From contig NZ_JAHCVJ010000002.1 in assembly GCF_018476885.1 (NCBI RefSeq), positions 496,001 to 560,000 of the forward strand: DNA of 64,000 bases, given 5' to 3'. This document shows, in pieces, positions 24,348 to 32,550 of this stretch. The stretch's first letter is position 1; each line of letters opens with the position of its first letter. Source of the stretch: Geoanaerobacter pelophilus. GTDB taxonomy: Bacteria; Desulfobacterota; Desulfuromonadia; Geobacterales; DSM-12255. Position numbers and translations under genes: made by a program. Below the pieces are notes generated by a model that made no database searches, was not told the origin of the DNA, and worked only from the letters and a program-made list of their open reading frames with translations.

Positions 24348-25307
24348 CTAAACCTTTGAAATTAAGTGCAATCCCTTGACTGAGAACGGATAAATTTTAT
24401 CGAGTGCTGCAGGCAAAGTTTTCCACAACTCATCGGGATTCCACCATGAACTATCACCTTCCGAAAAGAACGAATCCCGAAAGTCTTGCCTTTTTTTCTT
24501 GTCTTTGAAAATGTTGAGGGCAGCATTAAAACCTTCATAGCGACAGAGCCGGAGGAAGGCCAGACGCAATGGATCATCTTTTGTTTTTGGGGAAGTTACC
24601 ATACTCATCGAAGAAAAGGGATTCTCCAAATTCTTTAAGTCTGTGAATTTTAGATTTTTCTGTTTTCTAAGACGCAACTCAACTCTGGTGAGAGGGTACG
24701 GGGGGATATTCTCTTTAGGCATGTTAGGTTTATTGTTGCAGTTCTGTATCTCGGCATTCTTGTCATATATGGCAAGGATTTTCGGGCCTGAATCATCACC
24801 TAGATACGCTGTTTGTATCTTTCCAGATTTCAGGGTGTTCTTGCTGTACTGAAATTTTGGATAATAGACAAACAGGTTACTTACATGCAGATACTTTACA
24901 AGAAATGCTAGGTCGATCCGTGTTATCCGACCTTCATGTATCAGCTTCTCGAAACCGTTTTTAAGGAGCAAATTCAATGCGGTTGCGACTTCATAAATAC
25001 TTACTTTGCTCGGGTTAAATTCAGCTCTGATGAAGTTGTGATCCTCAATCCATGGGTCTATGCTAAGGATTATTTGACCTTTGTTTGAATTGATTTTTGC
25101 TTGGTTTCTATAGAGCCCTGTCGCATGATGTTTTATTCCCCAATTTTCGCAATAAGCAATAAAGGCATTAAGAACGTCACTTTTTTCTTTTTCAGGGACG
25201 TTAACTGTCATGGTTAGAAAGTCTATCGTCATACTTGTTACTACTGGCTTCCCATGCTTTATGATCTCCCCAGTCTGTTTATTCTTTATTGTTATTGCCA
25301 TATACAC
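24348..25307 (-). CDS. Rep_trans-type replication initiator (rolling-circle family)
   Basis: 319 residues. Conserved segments match the replication initiation factor family (Rep_trans, as in ICE nickases and phage/plasmid initiators): ITRIDLAFLVKY, TAYLGDDSG followed by ILAIYDKNAE, and LTRVELRLRKQ. The Tyr of IYDK fits the family's conserved region. Such proteins nick one strand at an origin and start rolling-circle replication. It is the last gene of an AlpA / excisionase-like / 73-residue protein / Rep run on the minus strand, suggesting the element can replicate after excision (inference). GGTGA precedes the first ATG; a second ATG two codons in is also possible. Confidence 0.7.
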   Translation of the reverse strand: MYMAITIKNKQTGEIIKHGKPVVTSMTIDFLTMTVNVPEKEKSDVLNAFIAYCENWGIKHHATGLYRNQAKINSNKGQIILSIDPWIEDHNFIRAEFNPSKVSIYEVATALNLLLKNGFEKLIHEGRITRIDLAFLVKYLHVSNLFVYYPKFQYSKNTLKSGKIQTAYLGDDSGPKILAIYDKNAEIQNCNNKPNMPKENIPPYPLTRVELRLRKQKNLKFTDLKNLENPFSSMSMVTSPKTKDDPLRLAFLRLCRYEGFNAALNIFKDKKKRQDFRDSFFSEGDSSWWNPDELWKTLPAALDKIYPFSVKGLHLISKV

Positions 25308-25357
25308 TCACCTTATTACACTTTGAATCTTACCCATGAATCCTCTATTAGTTGTAG

Positions 25358-25579
25358 CTACCAGTCCGGTGGAAACATCCCGACTTCGGATCGCTTGCCG
25401 ATAAGAAGCGTTGAGTTGTCATTTTGGATTTTGAGAATATTGGGGCTGTCACTTCTTATGATATTGAAAACGAATTGTTCCAGTTTCCGATGAGTCATGC
25501 CTGGTTCAAGTGAACGCTCATAGAACTCTGCTGCCAACGTTCCCCTCAGGCTGATATTTTGAATCATCACCTTGCTCAT
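25358..25579 (-). CDS. Small protein of unknown function in the element replication operon
   Basis: 73 residues. The start overlaps the stop of the upstream excisionase-like gene by 4 bases (ATGA), indicating translational coupling. The sequence is mixed helix and strand with no motif I recognise (HRKLEQFVFNIIRSDSPNIL in the middle). Being between a DNA-binding protein and the Rep initiator it may assist replication or copy control, but this is only position-based. Confidence 0.55.
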   Translation of the reverse strand: MSKVMIQNISLRGTLAAEFYERSLEPGMTHRKLEQFVFNIIRSDSPNILKIQNDNSTLLIGKRSEVGMFPPDW

Positions 25580-25785
25580 GATTGTTTACCTTGAATTACC
25601 GCCTCTATTTCTGAGAGTTTGAAACGGCGGCTCTTCCCAAATTTATGACTTGGAATCTGCTGGCGTTGCGCTTGCTTATAAACTGTGTGGATGTTTAGTC
25701 CTAAATACTTTGCAATGACACGGGCGGACACATAAGGTTCTTGATTGCAAATATTTTTCAGAATAGCGATAGGCTGCTCTTTCAT
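25576..25785 (-). CDS. Excisionase-like helix-turn-helix protein
   Basis: 69 residues from the chosen ATG at 25783-25785, placed by AAAGGA 8 bases upstream; an ATG two codons earlier is too close to that site. The sequence has the MerR-like winged-helix pattern of the helix_turn_helix_17 (excisionase) family: VSARVIAKYLGLNIHTVYKQAQRQ followed by KSRRFKLSEIEAVI. Such proteins direct excision by bending DNA at att arms or act as small regulators. It lies directly after the AlpA gene and is coupled to the next gene. Confidence 0.7.
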   Translation of the reverse strand: MKEQPIAILKNICNQEPYVSARVIAKYLGLNIHTVYKQAQRQQIPSHKFGKSRRFKLSEIEAVIQGKQS

Positions 25786-25796
25786 TGGCATATCCT

Positions 25797-25973
25797 TTAA
25801 GAATGGTCTGGAAATACGGTATCAATAAAACGTTGCACGTCCTCTTCTTTCCAAACTGTGCAACATCCCATCTTTTGGGGAGCAGGAAATTTATCCTCTT
25901 TTACCCATTTCCATATAGTACTTTTGCTGACGGGCACATTTTCCAAAACTTGTTTAATTCGTAATAATTTCAT
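25797..25973 (-). CDS. AlpA-family transcriptional regulator
   Basis: 58 residues from ATG at 25971-25973, which has GGAGG six bases upstream. A longer frame (to 26048) would start inside the terminator hairpin at 26010-26063 and adds residues unlike the family, so I reject it. The sequence MKLLRIKQVLENVPVSKST, IWKWVKEDKFPAP and a final DVQRFID is typical of AlpA/CP4-57 regulators, which control excision genes in P4-like elements. It leads the AlpA / excisionase-like / 73-residue / Rep run. Confidence 0.8.
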   Translation of the reverse strand: MKLLRIKQVLENVPVSKSTIWKWVKEDKFPAPQKMGCCTVWKEEDVQRFIDTVFPDHS

Positions 25974-26002
25974 TTCTGCCTCCGCTGATAGTGAGAACTT
26001 GG

Positions 26003-26063
26003 CAAAAAAAAACCCTAAATATGCAGAGAGGTCCAACTTTGCCTCCATGCATGTTTAGGGTTT
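26003..26063 (-). terminator. Strong intrinsic terminator between integrase and alpA
   Basis: AAACCCTAAATATGCA (26010-26025) pairs with TGCATGTTTAGGGTTT (26048-26063): 16 positions with one wobble, plus an inner GAGG/CCTC helix. On the minus strand it is followed by a run of T (complement of 26003-26012). It ends the integrase transcript only about 30 bases before the alpA start. Confidence 0.88.
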
Positions 26064-26183
26064 ATTGCTTTTTGCTATTTAATTGTGAGTTAGCTATACC
26101 ATCGAATGCCGTCCGTGTCAATATTCCATGTTATCAGCATGTTATGTAGTTTAGAGGTTTCGTCAAATGATAGTTGTCATGAA

Positions 26184-27446
26184 TCAAGCTGTCTTTTGCT
26201 TAAACGGTAACACAGTGGCACCCGCCTTGAGTCCATCGAGATAGTCCGACCATAGCTGCATCATCTTACGGCGTTCTTCAAGGTGAGTTGTGCGGTTGTA
26301 AGCGCGCCCCAATGGCCCTTTTACTGCATGAGCGAGCTGGTGCTCAACTATTTCGGGACGGAAGCCAAGAGTTTCCTCAATAATCGTTCTCGCCATAGCC
26401 CTGAAGCCATGGCCGTTGATATCCTCTTTTGTGTCGTATCCCATGCAACGGAGTGCTGCGTTGACGGTGTTTTCGCTCATAGGTCGCTGGAGCGACCTGA
26501 CTGAGGGGAACGCGTAAGGGCTATTCCCGGTCAGTGTCCTCAAGTCGCTCAATATCGCAACAGCTTGTTTCGACAGTGGAACAAGGTGCTTTTGGCCTTT
26601 ACGTTCTTCTTTAATTCGTTTTTTGAGCTTCAATTTTTCAGCAGGTACGTTCCATTCGCCCGCATCAAGGTCAAACTCCGACCATTCAGCATTACGCAAT
26701 TCTCCGGGTCTAAGGAATACAAGAGGAGCGAGCTTTAGAGCACATTTGACTGGAAATGTTCCTTTATATCCGTCGATTGCCCTCAACAATCCAGCAATTT
26801 CTTTTGGGTCAAGAAGAGTTGGAAAGTGTTTCTTGCTGCGAGGTGCCAGTTGGCCTTTGAGGTCTGCTGTCGGGTCGCGTTCGGCTCTTCCACTTCCAAC
26901 GGCATATCTAAATACTTGCCCGAGTACAAACTTTACCCTGTGTGCGGTTTCCAGTGTCCGATCTTCAATAAGTCGCAATAATCTGAGCACTTCAGGGGCC
27001 TTTAGTTCTGCAATAGGTCTTGTTCCCATCGACGGGAAAATATATTGTTCCAGACGCCGTATCACCCAATAAGCATGAGAGTCTGACCATGTGGGGGCAA
27101 ACTTTGCATGCCATTCGCGGGCAACTACCTCAAAGCTATTTTCTCCGGCTTCCTGTTGTGCAGCCTTTTGAGCCTTCTTTATTAAGCCTGGGTCAACTCC
27201 ATTGGCTAACAGCTTTCGGGCATCTTCACGACGCTGTCTGGCATCTGCAAGGGATATGGAAGGGTAGGAACCAAGAGCTAGGGTTTTGCGTTTCCCGGCA
27301 AAAGTATAATCAAGCCGCCATAGTCTGCCCCCAGCAGTGTTCACCAAAAGGTAAAGCCCCTGGCCATCGGAAAGCTTGAAATCCTTCTCTCTCGATTTCG
27401 CGTTTCTTACCTGAACATCGGAAAGTGGCACAATCCTTTTACGCAT
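26184..27446 (-). CDS. int: P4-type tyrosine integrase
   Basis: 420 residues, the usual length. The N-terminal DUF4102 arm-binding domain (LSDGQGLYLLVNTAGGRLW, ALGSYPSISLADAR) is followed by a SAM-like core-binding domain (about 105-195) and the catalytic domain. Catalytic residues visible: R246 in LRPGELR, H346 and R349 in HGFRAMAR, H373 in LAHAV and nucleophile Y383 in GRAYNRTTH. P4 integrases normally use tRNA 3' ends; here tRNA-Ser(CGA) lies 180 bases upstream of the start. One arm-type repeat (27462-27471) lies just upstream of the ribosome-binding site GGAGG, so the integrase may repress its own expression. Confidence 0.95.
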   Translation of the reverse strand: MRKRIVPLSDVQVRNAKSREKDFKLSDGQGLYLLVNTAGGRLWRLDYTFAGKRKTLALGSYPSISLADARQRREDARKLLANGVDPGLIKKAQKAAQQEAGENSFEVVAREWHAKFAPTWSDSHAYWVIRRLEQYIFPSMGTRPIAELKAPEVLRLLRLIEDRTLETAHRVKFVLGQVFRYAVGSGRAERDPTADLKGQLAPRSKKHFPTLLDPKEIAGLLRAIDGYKGTFPVKCALKLAPLVFLRPGELRNAEWSEFDLDAGEWNVPAEKLKLKKRIKEERKGQKHLVPLSKQAVAILSDLRTLTGNSPYAFPSVRSLQRPMSENTVNAALRCMGYDTKEDINGHGFRAMARTIIEETLGFRPEIVEHQLAHAVKGPLGRAYNRTTHLEERRKMMQLWSDYLDGLKAGATVLPFKQKTA

Positions 27447-27461
27447 GGCCCTTTACCTCCA

Positions 27462-27525
27462 TTTACGGTATCTGACTTTTAAAGCATGGCGAATACCGTA
27501 AGAAATACCGTATCGTTTACGGTAT
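27462..27525. repeat. Right-end integrase arm-type repeats (two inverted, two direct)
   Basis: TTTACGGTAT at 27462-27471 and 27516-27525 (inverse of ATACCGTAAA), and ATACCGTA at 27493-27500 and 27505-27512. They lie between the integrase start and the tRNA 3' end, where attR arm sites are expected, and match the left-end repeats. Confidence 0.7.
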
Positions 27526-27564
27526 GTCAAGGAACAGGGAAGAACTATATCGGACAACCATAAA

Positions 27565-27590
27565 AGAAAAAGCCCTGATTTCTCAGGGCG
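27565..27590 (-). terminator. Intrinsic terminator of tRNA-Ser
   Basis: GCCCTGA (27572-27578) and TCAGGGC (27583-27589) form a perfect 7-base stem with a TTTC loop. The minus-strand continuation is TTTTTCTTTT. It lies about 35 bases past the tRNA 3' end and belongs to the element side. Confidence 0.85.
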
Positions 27591-27625
27591 TTCAATACTA
27601 CATCGGACATTGCCGGATTGTTTTT

Positions 27626-27713
<88 letters not shown>

Positions 27714-27767
27714 GTGAAGGTCTCCTGTATATCCCATCTGACGAATTATTTCAACACATCAGTGCGA

Positions 27768-28244
27768 TCAATCGCTCAATCCCCGCTTTTTATGCCGTCG
27801 CAACTCCCGGAAAAAGTCACTGAGCAACTCGGAACACTCCTGGCCCCGGACGCCGCTCTCCACTGCGAACCGGTGGTTCAGGCGGTTGTCGTTGGAGAGA
27901 TCGTAGAGCGATCCGGCGGCGCCCCCCTTCGGGTCGAAGCAGCCGAACACCAGCCGGTCGATCCGCGCCAGGATCGACGCGCCCATACACATCAGGCACG
28001 GCTCCAGCGTCACATACAGGGTGGCACCGGTGAGCCGCCAGTTGCCGGCACGTTGAGCGGCGCGACGGATGGCAACGAGCTCGGCATGGGCTGCCGGGTC
28101 CTGCTTTGACTCGCGCAGATTGTAGCCTGAGCCAAGAATCCTGCCATCACGAACGATTACCGCGCCGATCGGTACCTCGCCACGGGCTCCGGCCTTCTTG
28201 GCGGCCTTGATCGCTTCTCCCATCCAGTAATGGTCATCTTTCAT
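27768..28244 (-). CDS. tadA: tRNA adenosine(34) deaminase TadA
   Basis: 158 residues. Zinc deaminase motifs: HAELVAIRRAA (His and the catalytic Glu) and PCLMCMGAS (the two Cys ligands), with the TadA-type start DHYWMGEAIKAAKKA. It converts A34 to inosine in tRNA-Arg(ACG) so that one tRNA reads three Arg codons; the enzyme is essential in many bacteria. It is the last protein gene of the plsC / small membrane proteins / rnj / small protein run and precedes tRNA-Ser by 54 bases. Confidence 0.95.
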   Translation of the reverse strand: MKDDHYWMGEAIKAAKKAGARGEVPIGAVIVRDGRILGSGYNLRESKQDPAAHAELVAIRRAAQRAGNWRLTGATLYVTLEPCLMCMGASILARIDRLVFGCFDPKGGAAGSLYDLSNDNRLNHRFAVESGVRGQECSELLSDFFRELRRHKKRGLSD

Positions 28245-28253
28245 GCAAAGGCT

Positions 28254-28499
28254 CTAAGCGGAACTCTTTTTGGTGAAGGTCAGCCGGGCGATGTCGGCGC
28301 CGGCCTTGAAACCTAGCAGCAGCAAGGGAGAGGAATGCAGGAAGAGATCAAAGATATCGAGCGGCTTATGGAGAGCGCCGGCCATCAGCATCCGGAGCTT
28401 TTCCGCCAAGTGCGGCTCGTGGAAATATGGGGCCGGGCCGAGAATCAGCGCCAGAGGGATGAGAACCTTATATCTGAGCAGGGGACGCAGCGCGTTCAT
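28254..28499 (-). CDS. Small conserved-looking membrane protein
   Basis: 81 residues with two hydrophobic segments (VLIPLALILGPAPYF at about 12-27 and FLHSSPLLLLGFKAG at about 53-67). The gene lies 4 bases after rnj and 9 bases before tadA, so it is part of their transcript. I do not recognise a family; no catalytic motif is visible. The strict spacing supports a real gene. Confidence 0.65.
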   Translation of the reverse strand: MNALRPLLRYKVLIPLALILGPAPYFHEPHLAEKLRMLMAGALHKPLDIFDLFLHSSPLLLLGFKAGADIARLTFTKKSSA

Positions 28500-28503
28500 C
28501 GGC

Positions 28504-30180
28504 CTACATTTCCAGAATAAGCGGTAGGATCACCGGTCGCCGCTCTATGGTCTTTTTAAAGAACCGGCGGAGCGTTGCCCGCACTTCCTGTTTGACCTCG
28601 TTGAGATCGCCCATAACCTCGGCGTTCAGTTCCGCAAGCTTGTCGGTCACCACCTTGCGTGCTGCCTCCAGGTAATCCTGGCTCTCATCTTCAAAGACAA
28701 AGCCACGGGACACGATGTCCGGGCCATAGATGACCTGGCCGTTATACATGGCAATCCCGATGATGACGATGACCATGCCGTCTTCGGATAGGTGTTTGCG
28801 GTCTTTCAGCACGATCTCGCCGACATCGCCGATCCCTTTGCCGTCGACAAAGACCCGGCCGTTCTCGACCTGGCCGATAATACACGCCTCGCCGGCGGAG
28901 AATGCCATGACATCGCCGTTATTGGCCACAATGCAGCGCTCAGCAGGGATGCCGACCTTCTGGGCAAGTCGCGCATGGCGCACCAGATGGCGATATTCGC
29001 CATGGACCGGGATGAACCAGTGCGGACGGGTCAGATTGAGCATCAGCTTCAACTCTTCCTGGCTGGCGTGGCCCGAAACATGGACTTCGGAAACCTGCTC
29101 ATGAAAGACCTCGGCGCCGCGGCGGTAGAGGTGATTGATCATGTCGGTGATGGTCTTCTCGTTGCCGGGAATGACGCGGGAGGAAAGGATGACAGTATCG
29201 CCTTTGGTCAGCTTGATCTGCTTGTGGTCATCCATGGCGATCCGGGTGAGGGCACTCATCGGCTCCCCCTGGGAACCGGTACTGATGATGCAGACCTGCT
29301 CCTTGGGGAGATGCGGCAGCTCTTTCAGATCGATGAGCAACCCTTCCGGAACCCGCAGATAGCCAAGCTCCCTGGCTATCTGGACGTTGGCGATCATGGA
29401 GCGCCCGTTGAGCAGTACCTTGCGGCCACTGGCCACAGCTGCCTCTACCACCTGCTGGACCCGGTGAATATTACTGGAGAAGGCGGCAACGATGATCCTG
29501 CCGGGGCATTTGGGGAACAGCTCGTGGAATGCCTCGCCGACAGCCCGCTCGGAGATGGTATACCCCTCACGCTTGACATTGGTGGAGTCGGACATCAGCG
29601 CCAGAACCCCCTCCTCGCCGTAGCGGGCAAAGGTGGCAAGATCGGTCAGTTCGCCATCCACCGGTGTCTGGTCGATCTTGAAGTCGCCGGTGTGAATCAC
29701 CACCCCTTCGGGGGTGCGGATCGCCAGACCGCAGCCATCGACAATGGAATGGGTGACGCGGATGAATTCCACGGAAAAGCAGCCGGCGGTAACGGTTTCC
29801 CGAGGCTTGACCACTCGCAGGTCAACCTTCTCGTCAAGATGAAACTCTTTCAGCTTGGCCTTGACCAGCCCGAGGGTCAGAGCGGTACCGAATATCGGTG
29901 GATTGACTTCAGGGAGAACGTACGGCAGCGCGCCAATGTGGTCTTCATGGCCGTGAGTCAGGAAAATACCCCGGACCTGTTCAACGCGATCACGCAGGTA
30001 AGTTATGTCGGGCACCACCAGGTCAATGCCGAGCATTGATGCGTCTGGGAACATCAGGCCGCAATCGACAAGAATGATCTCTTCACCGTACTCGAAGACA
30101 GCCATGTTAAGGCCGATCTCACCGAAACCGCCGAGAGGGATGATTTTGAGTCCTGAAGAGTCTTTTGGTAAAAGGTCCAT
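28504..30180 (-). CDS. rnj: Ribonuclease J
   Basis: 558 residues, the usual length. The metallo-beta-lactamase core has HGHEDHIGALPYV and the distal HTGDFKID. The beta-CASP segment includes SDSTN and VSGHASQEEL, followed by PVHGEYRHL. RNase J is a 5'-to-3' exonuclease and endonuclease in RNA decay and rRNA maturation, used in lineages where it replaces or supplements RNase E. It starts 10 bases after the stop of a small helical protein and is part of the plsC-to-tadA run. Confidence 0.96.
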   Translation of the reverse strand: MDLLPKDSSGLKIIPLGGFGEIGLNMAVFEYGEEIILVDCGLMFPDASMLGIDLVVPDITYLRDRVEQVRGIFLTHGHEDHIGALPYVLPEVNPPIFGTALTLGLVKAKLKEFHLDEKVDLRVVKPRETVTAGCFSVEFIRVTHSIVDGCGLAIRTPEGVVIHTGDFKIDQTPVDGELTDLATFARYGEEGVLALMSDSTNVKREGYTISERAVGEAFHELFPKCPGRIIVAAFSSNIHRVQQVVEAAVASGRKVLLNGRSMIANVQIARELGYLRVPEGLLIDLKELPHLPKEQVCIISTGSQGEPMSALTRIAMDDHKQIKLTKGDTVILSSRVIPGNEKTITDMINHLYRRGAEVFHEQVSEVHVSGHASQEELKLMLNLTRPHWFIPVHGEYRHLVRHARLAQKVGIPAERCIVANNGDVMAFSAGEACIIGQVENGRVFVDGKGIGDVGEIVLKDRKHLSEDGMVIVIIGIAMYNGQVIYGPDIVSRGFVFEDESQDYLEAARKVVTDKLAELNAEVMGDLNEVKQEVRATLRRFFKKTIERRPVILPLILEM

Positions 30181-30190
30181 TTAATCCTAT

Positions 30191-30589
30191 CTAGCGGGTA
30201 GGTTGTGTGTTGACCAGCAGGGCGATTCTAGTGTCACAGCGGGCAATCCAATCAGTCCCGGGGGTATTCAGGCTGCTCACCGCGTAAAAAGAGCTTCTCA
30301 GCGCCCTATAGGCGACCAATGCCTTGGGGGCATCCCCCTTCTGCTCAAGCTGCTGGCCGAGTTGCCAGAGACGTTCCGCAGCACGCTCGACCAGAGGGCT
30401 AAGTGGCGTGTACATATGGATGGAGGCCTCATAGGCCGAGATGGCGGCAATGGCATCGCCTTTGGCCATGGCATCTTCACCGATGCCATACTGGCTCCAC
30501 TGGCGATACAGGGTGTTCCCCCAGATCAGCACGATGGAGATCAGGGCAGCGACAATCACATGTTCGGCAATGCTTCTGGCTTTACTCAT
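30191..30589 (-). CDS. Membrane-anchored TPR-like protein of unknown function
   Basis: 132 residues. One N-terminal transmembrane helix (about 8-26, HVIVAALISIVLIWGNTLY) anchors a helical periplasmic part with TPR-like repeats (AKGDAIAAISAYEASIH, QKGDAPKALVAYRALRS). It overlaps the preceding 61-residue membrane protein gene by 4 bases and ends 10 bases before rnj. No function can be read from the sequence. Confidence 0.75.
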   Translation of the reverse strand: MSKARSIAEHVIVAALISIVLIWGNTLYRQWSQYGIGEDAMAKGDAIAAISAYEASIHMYTPLSPLVERAAERLWQLGQQLEQKGDAPKALVAYRALRSSFYAVSSLNTPGTDWIARCDTRIALLVNTQPTR

Positions 30590-30771
30590 AAATATCCTTT
30601 GAAAAAGCCGGGAACAGTAAGGATGAGCGCCCCCAGAAGAGAAGATATCACCCCGACCAAGACCAGGAGGGAAGCAAGGATATCAAAAGGCTTGCGCAGG
30701 CGGTGCATGGCGGGAAGGCCCCATGCCACCCCCGCAAGACCGCACACAATTAAGGCAATGGCTAAAATCAT
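30586..30771 (-). CDS. Small two-helix membrane protein
   Basis: 61 residues, almost wholly hydrophobic: helix 1 at about 1-18 and helix 2 at about 32-54. It starts one base after the plsC stop and overlaps the next gene by 4 bases, so it is translated from the same mRNA. No family recognised. Confidence 0.65.
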   Translation of the reverse strand: MILAIALIVCGLAGVAWGLPAMHRLRKPFDILASLLVLVGVISSLLGALILTVPGFFKGYL

Positions 30772-30772
30772 T

Positions 30773-31474
30773 TTATATCTCCAGGTTTGCGGCGATTGCC
30801 GCCCGAACCTGATCCATCAGCTCGGTACGCTTGCGGCCTGACTGCGCTGTCTCGGATATCGGCTCGGCAAATCTGATACGGATGGTGCCGGGCTTAAGCC
30901 AGCGCCTTTTGGCAGGGTTTATCTCACCGCTTCCGCTAATAGATACAGGCACAATGGGCACATTGGCCTTTTCTGCCAGAAGAAAGGCGCCTTTTTTGAA
31001 CGGGATAAGGGCACCGTCTTCAGAGCGTGTCCCCTCCGGGAAGATCACGACACTGCTCCCCTGGTTGATCCTTGCAGCTGCCGCAATCATGCTCTTGAGT
31101 GATTTGCGGCCGTCGCTCCGGTCAAGAGGGATATACCCGGCCCGCCTCATGGAATGGCCGAACACCGGGTAGGAAAACAACTCTTCTTTGGCGATCCAGG
31201 AGAATTGCCGGGGGATGGCCTGATACAGAGCCAAAATGTCGAAATTGCTCTGGTGGTTGCTCATGAATATGACAGGAACATTCTCCGGGATATGTTCCTG
31301 GCCGGTCACGGCTACGGCGACTCCGGCCATCCAGAGGCTGGTGCTGCTCCACGCGCATGCAATCCGGTGGTAGGCGCTGCCGGTGCCGTCAAAAAGAGTG
31401 CAGAGCAACGCAACTGCCGCAAAGGCAAAGGTCAGCGGGATAAAGATCAAAAGGAATAGGTGAGCACGAAGCAT
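30773..31474 (-). CDS. plsC: 1-acyl-sn-glycerol-3-phosphate acyltransferase
   Basis: 233 residues from ATG at 31472-31474; an in-frame GTG at 31504 would add ten polar residues before the membrane helix and is less likely. An N-terminal hydrophobic helix (about 3-25) precedes the acyltransferase motifs: SNHQSNFDI (block I, NHxxxxD type), GYIPLDR, FPEGTRSEDG (block III) and IVPVSISGS (block IV). It acylates lysophosphatidic acid to phosphatidic acid in phospholipid synthesis. It is the first gene of the run ending with tadA. Confidence 0.93.
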   Translation of the reverse strand: MLRAHLFLLIFIPLTFAFAAVALLCTLFDGTGSAYHRIACAWSSTSLWMAGVAVAVTGQEHIPENVPVIFMSNHQSNFDILALYQAIPRQFSWIAKEELFSYPVFGHSMRRAGYIPLDRSDGRKSLKSMIAAAARINQGSSVVIFPEGTRSEDGALIPFKKGAFLLAEKANVPIVPVSISGSGEINPAKRRWLKPGTIRIRFAEPISETAQSGRKRTELMDQVRAAIAANLEI

Positions 31475-31593
31475 TTTATTGAATCCCGCACAGTTAATCG
31501 GCACAAATCTACTTGTTTTTACTTACAGAGTCAACAAAATGTGCTTATCCGGAGGGAGGATGAACGGGGAGAGCTGCAGGAGGAAATCAAGCT

Positions 31594-31630
31594 ACCTCTC
31601 CCTGCCCTTACTCCGAGGGCAGGGAGAGGT
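31594..31630. repeat. Perfect 15-base inverted repeat between plsC and pal
   Basis: ACCTCTCCCTGCCCT (31594-31608) is the exact reverse complement of AGGGCAGGGAGAGGT (31616-31630), loop of 7. It lies just past the pal stop on the minus strand. There is no T run on either side, so it may be a terminator without a U tract, an mRNA-stabilising hairpin or a REP-like element. Confidence 0.7.
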
Positions 31631-31637
31631 TCAGCCA

Positions 31638-32225
31638 TTATTTGGAGAGAACCGCAAACTCGTCTCGCCGATTCTTGGCCCAAGCACTCTCATCATGGCC
31701 GGAATCGAATGGCTTTTCCTTGCCATAACTGATCGTTGACAGCCGCTCGGGTGAAACGCCCATTGATACCAGGTAGCTCTGCGCCGATTTGGCGCGCTTT
31801 TCACCAAGGGCAAGGTTATATTCGGCTGATCCGCGCTCGTCGCAATTGCCTTCAATGCGGATCTTGGCAGCAGGATTATTCTTCAGATATTTCGCGTTGC
31901 TTACCAATACTTCGCGAGCCTGGTCGGAAAGAACTGCCGAATCAAAGCCGAAGTAGACCTTTTCCAGTGCTGCCTTTGCTGTGGCCTTGGCCGTCACTTC
32001 CTGATCGGCAGCCGGCGTGGTCGGCTTCACAGGAACTCCTGCACTTTCCTGTTTAGTGAGAGCGGCATTCTTGCCGAGCTCTGAACTGGCAGACTGCTTG
32101 GCTACTGTGCTTGCCGCTGGTGCCATTGAATCTTCCTTTTTCACCAACTCCTGCTTGGCGCAGCCGGAAGCTGCCACAAGGCTGCACAACAGTAATGCTG
32201 ATAACCACGATCCACCCGTTTTCAT
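31638..32225 (-). CDS. pal: Peptidoglycan-associated lipoprotein (Pal)
   Basis: 195 residues. The lipoprotein signal ends in the lipobox VAASGC (Cys about 21). After a linker of about 70 residues comes the OmpA-like domain (about 90-193): VYFGFDSAVLSDQAREVL, IRIEGNCDERGSAEYNLALG and the ALGEKRAKSAQSYL helix. It anchors the outer membrane to peptidoglycan and works with TolB/TolQRA, none of which is in the window. It stands alone on the minus strand. Confidence 0.94.
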   Translation of the reverse strand: MKTGGSWLSALLLCSLVAASGCAKQELVKKEDSMAPAASTVAKQSASSELGKNAALTKQESAGVPVKPTTPAADQEVTAKATAKAALEKVYFGFDSAVLSDQAREVLVSNAKYLKNNPAAKIRIEGNCDERGSAEYNLALGEKRAKSAQSYLVSMGVSPERLSTISYGKEKPFDSGHDESAWAKNRRDEFAVLSK

Positions 32226-32505
32226 CTTGTTCTCCTTTGTCGTTTTACCGGTTGCCGGCAGATAAGGTTTGTCTAAAAAATATTAGCGCAGAAATAATTG
32301 GTACGCAAATAAAATATCCAAAAACTTGCAATACCGGTGTACTGCCTGGAGCCACGATGCCCTGCTGCAGGTACTAGTCCGGCTTTGGCCGCCGCCGGCC
32401 AATACAATGCCCTGATATTCCGCTGAAAACAAATTTTCTCGCCATTGCGGAAACGAAAATTTTGCCTCGCAGGACAAATTGATATAGGATACCGAAAAAT
32501 AACTA
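32226..32505. other. Divergent intergenic region between pal and ssb
   Basis: AT-rich, with no coding signal. It must contain the pal promoter (minus) and the ssb promoter (plus). A GC-rich patch lies at about 32380-32405. Confidence 0.4.
32461..32488 (+). promoter_or_regulatory. Possible ssb promoter
   Basis: TTTGCC (32461-32466) then 16 bases then TATAGG (32483-32488), preceded by TG one base upstream (extended -10 form). It is about 60 bases before the ssb start. A modest match only. Confidence 0.35.
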
Positions 32506-32550
32506 TTGAATAGCTATATCTTGGCAATTAGATCAAAAGGAGTTACCAAA

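Noticed and set aside
28792-30039. 415-codon plus-strand frame
   Set aside because: Antisense shadow of RNase J.
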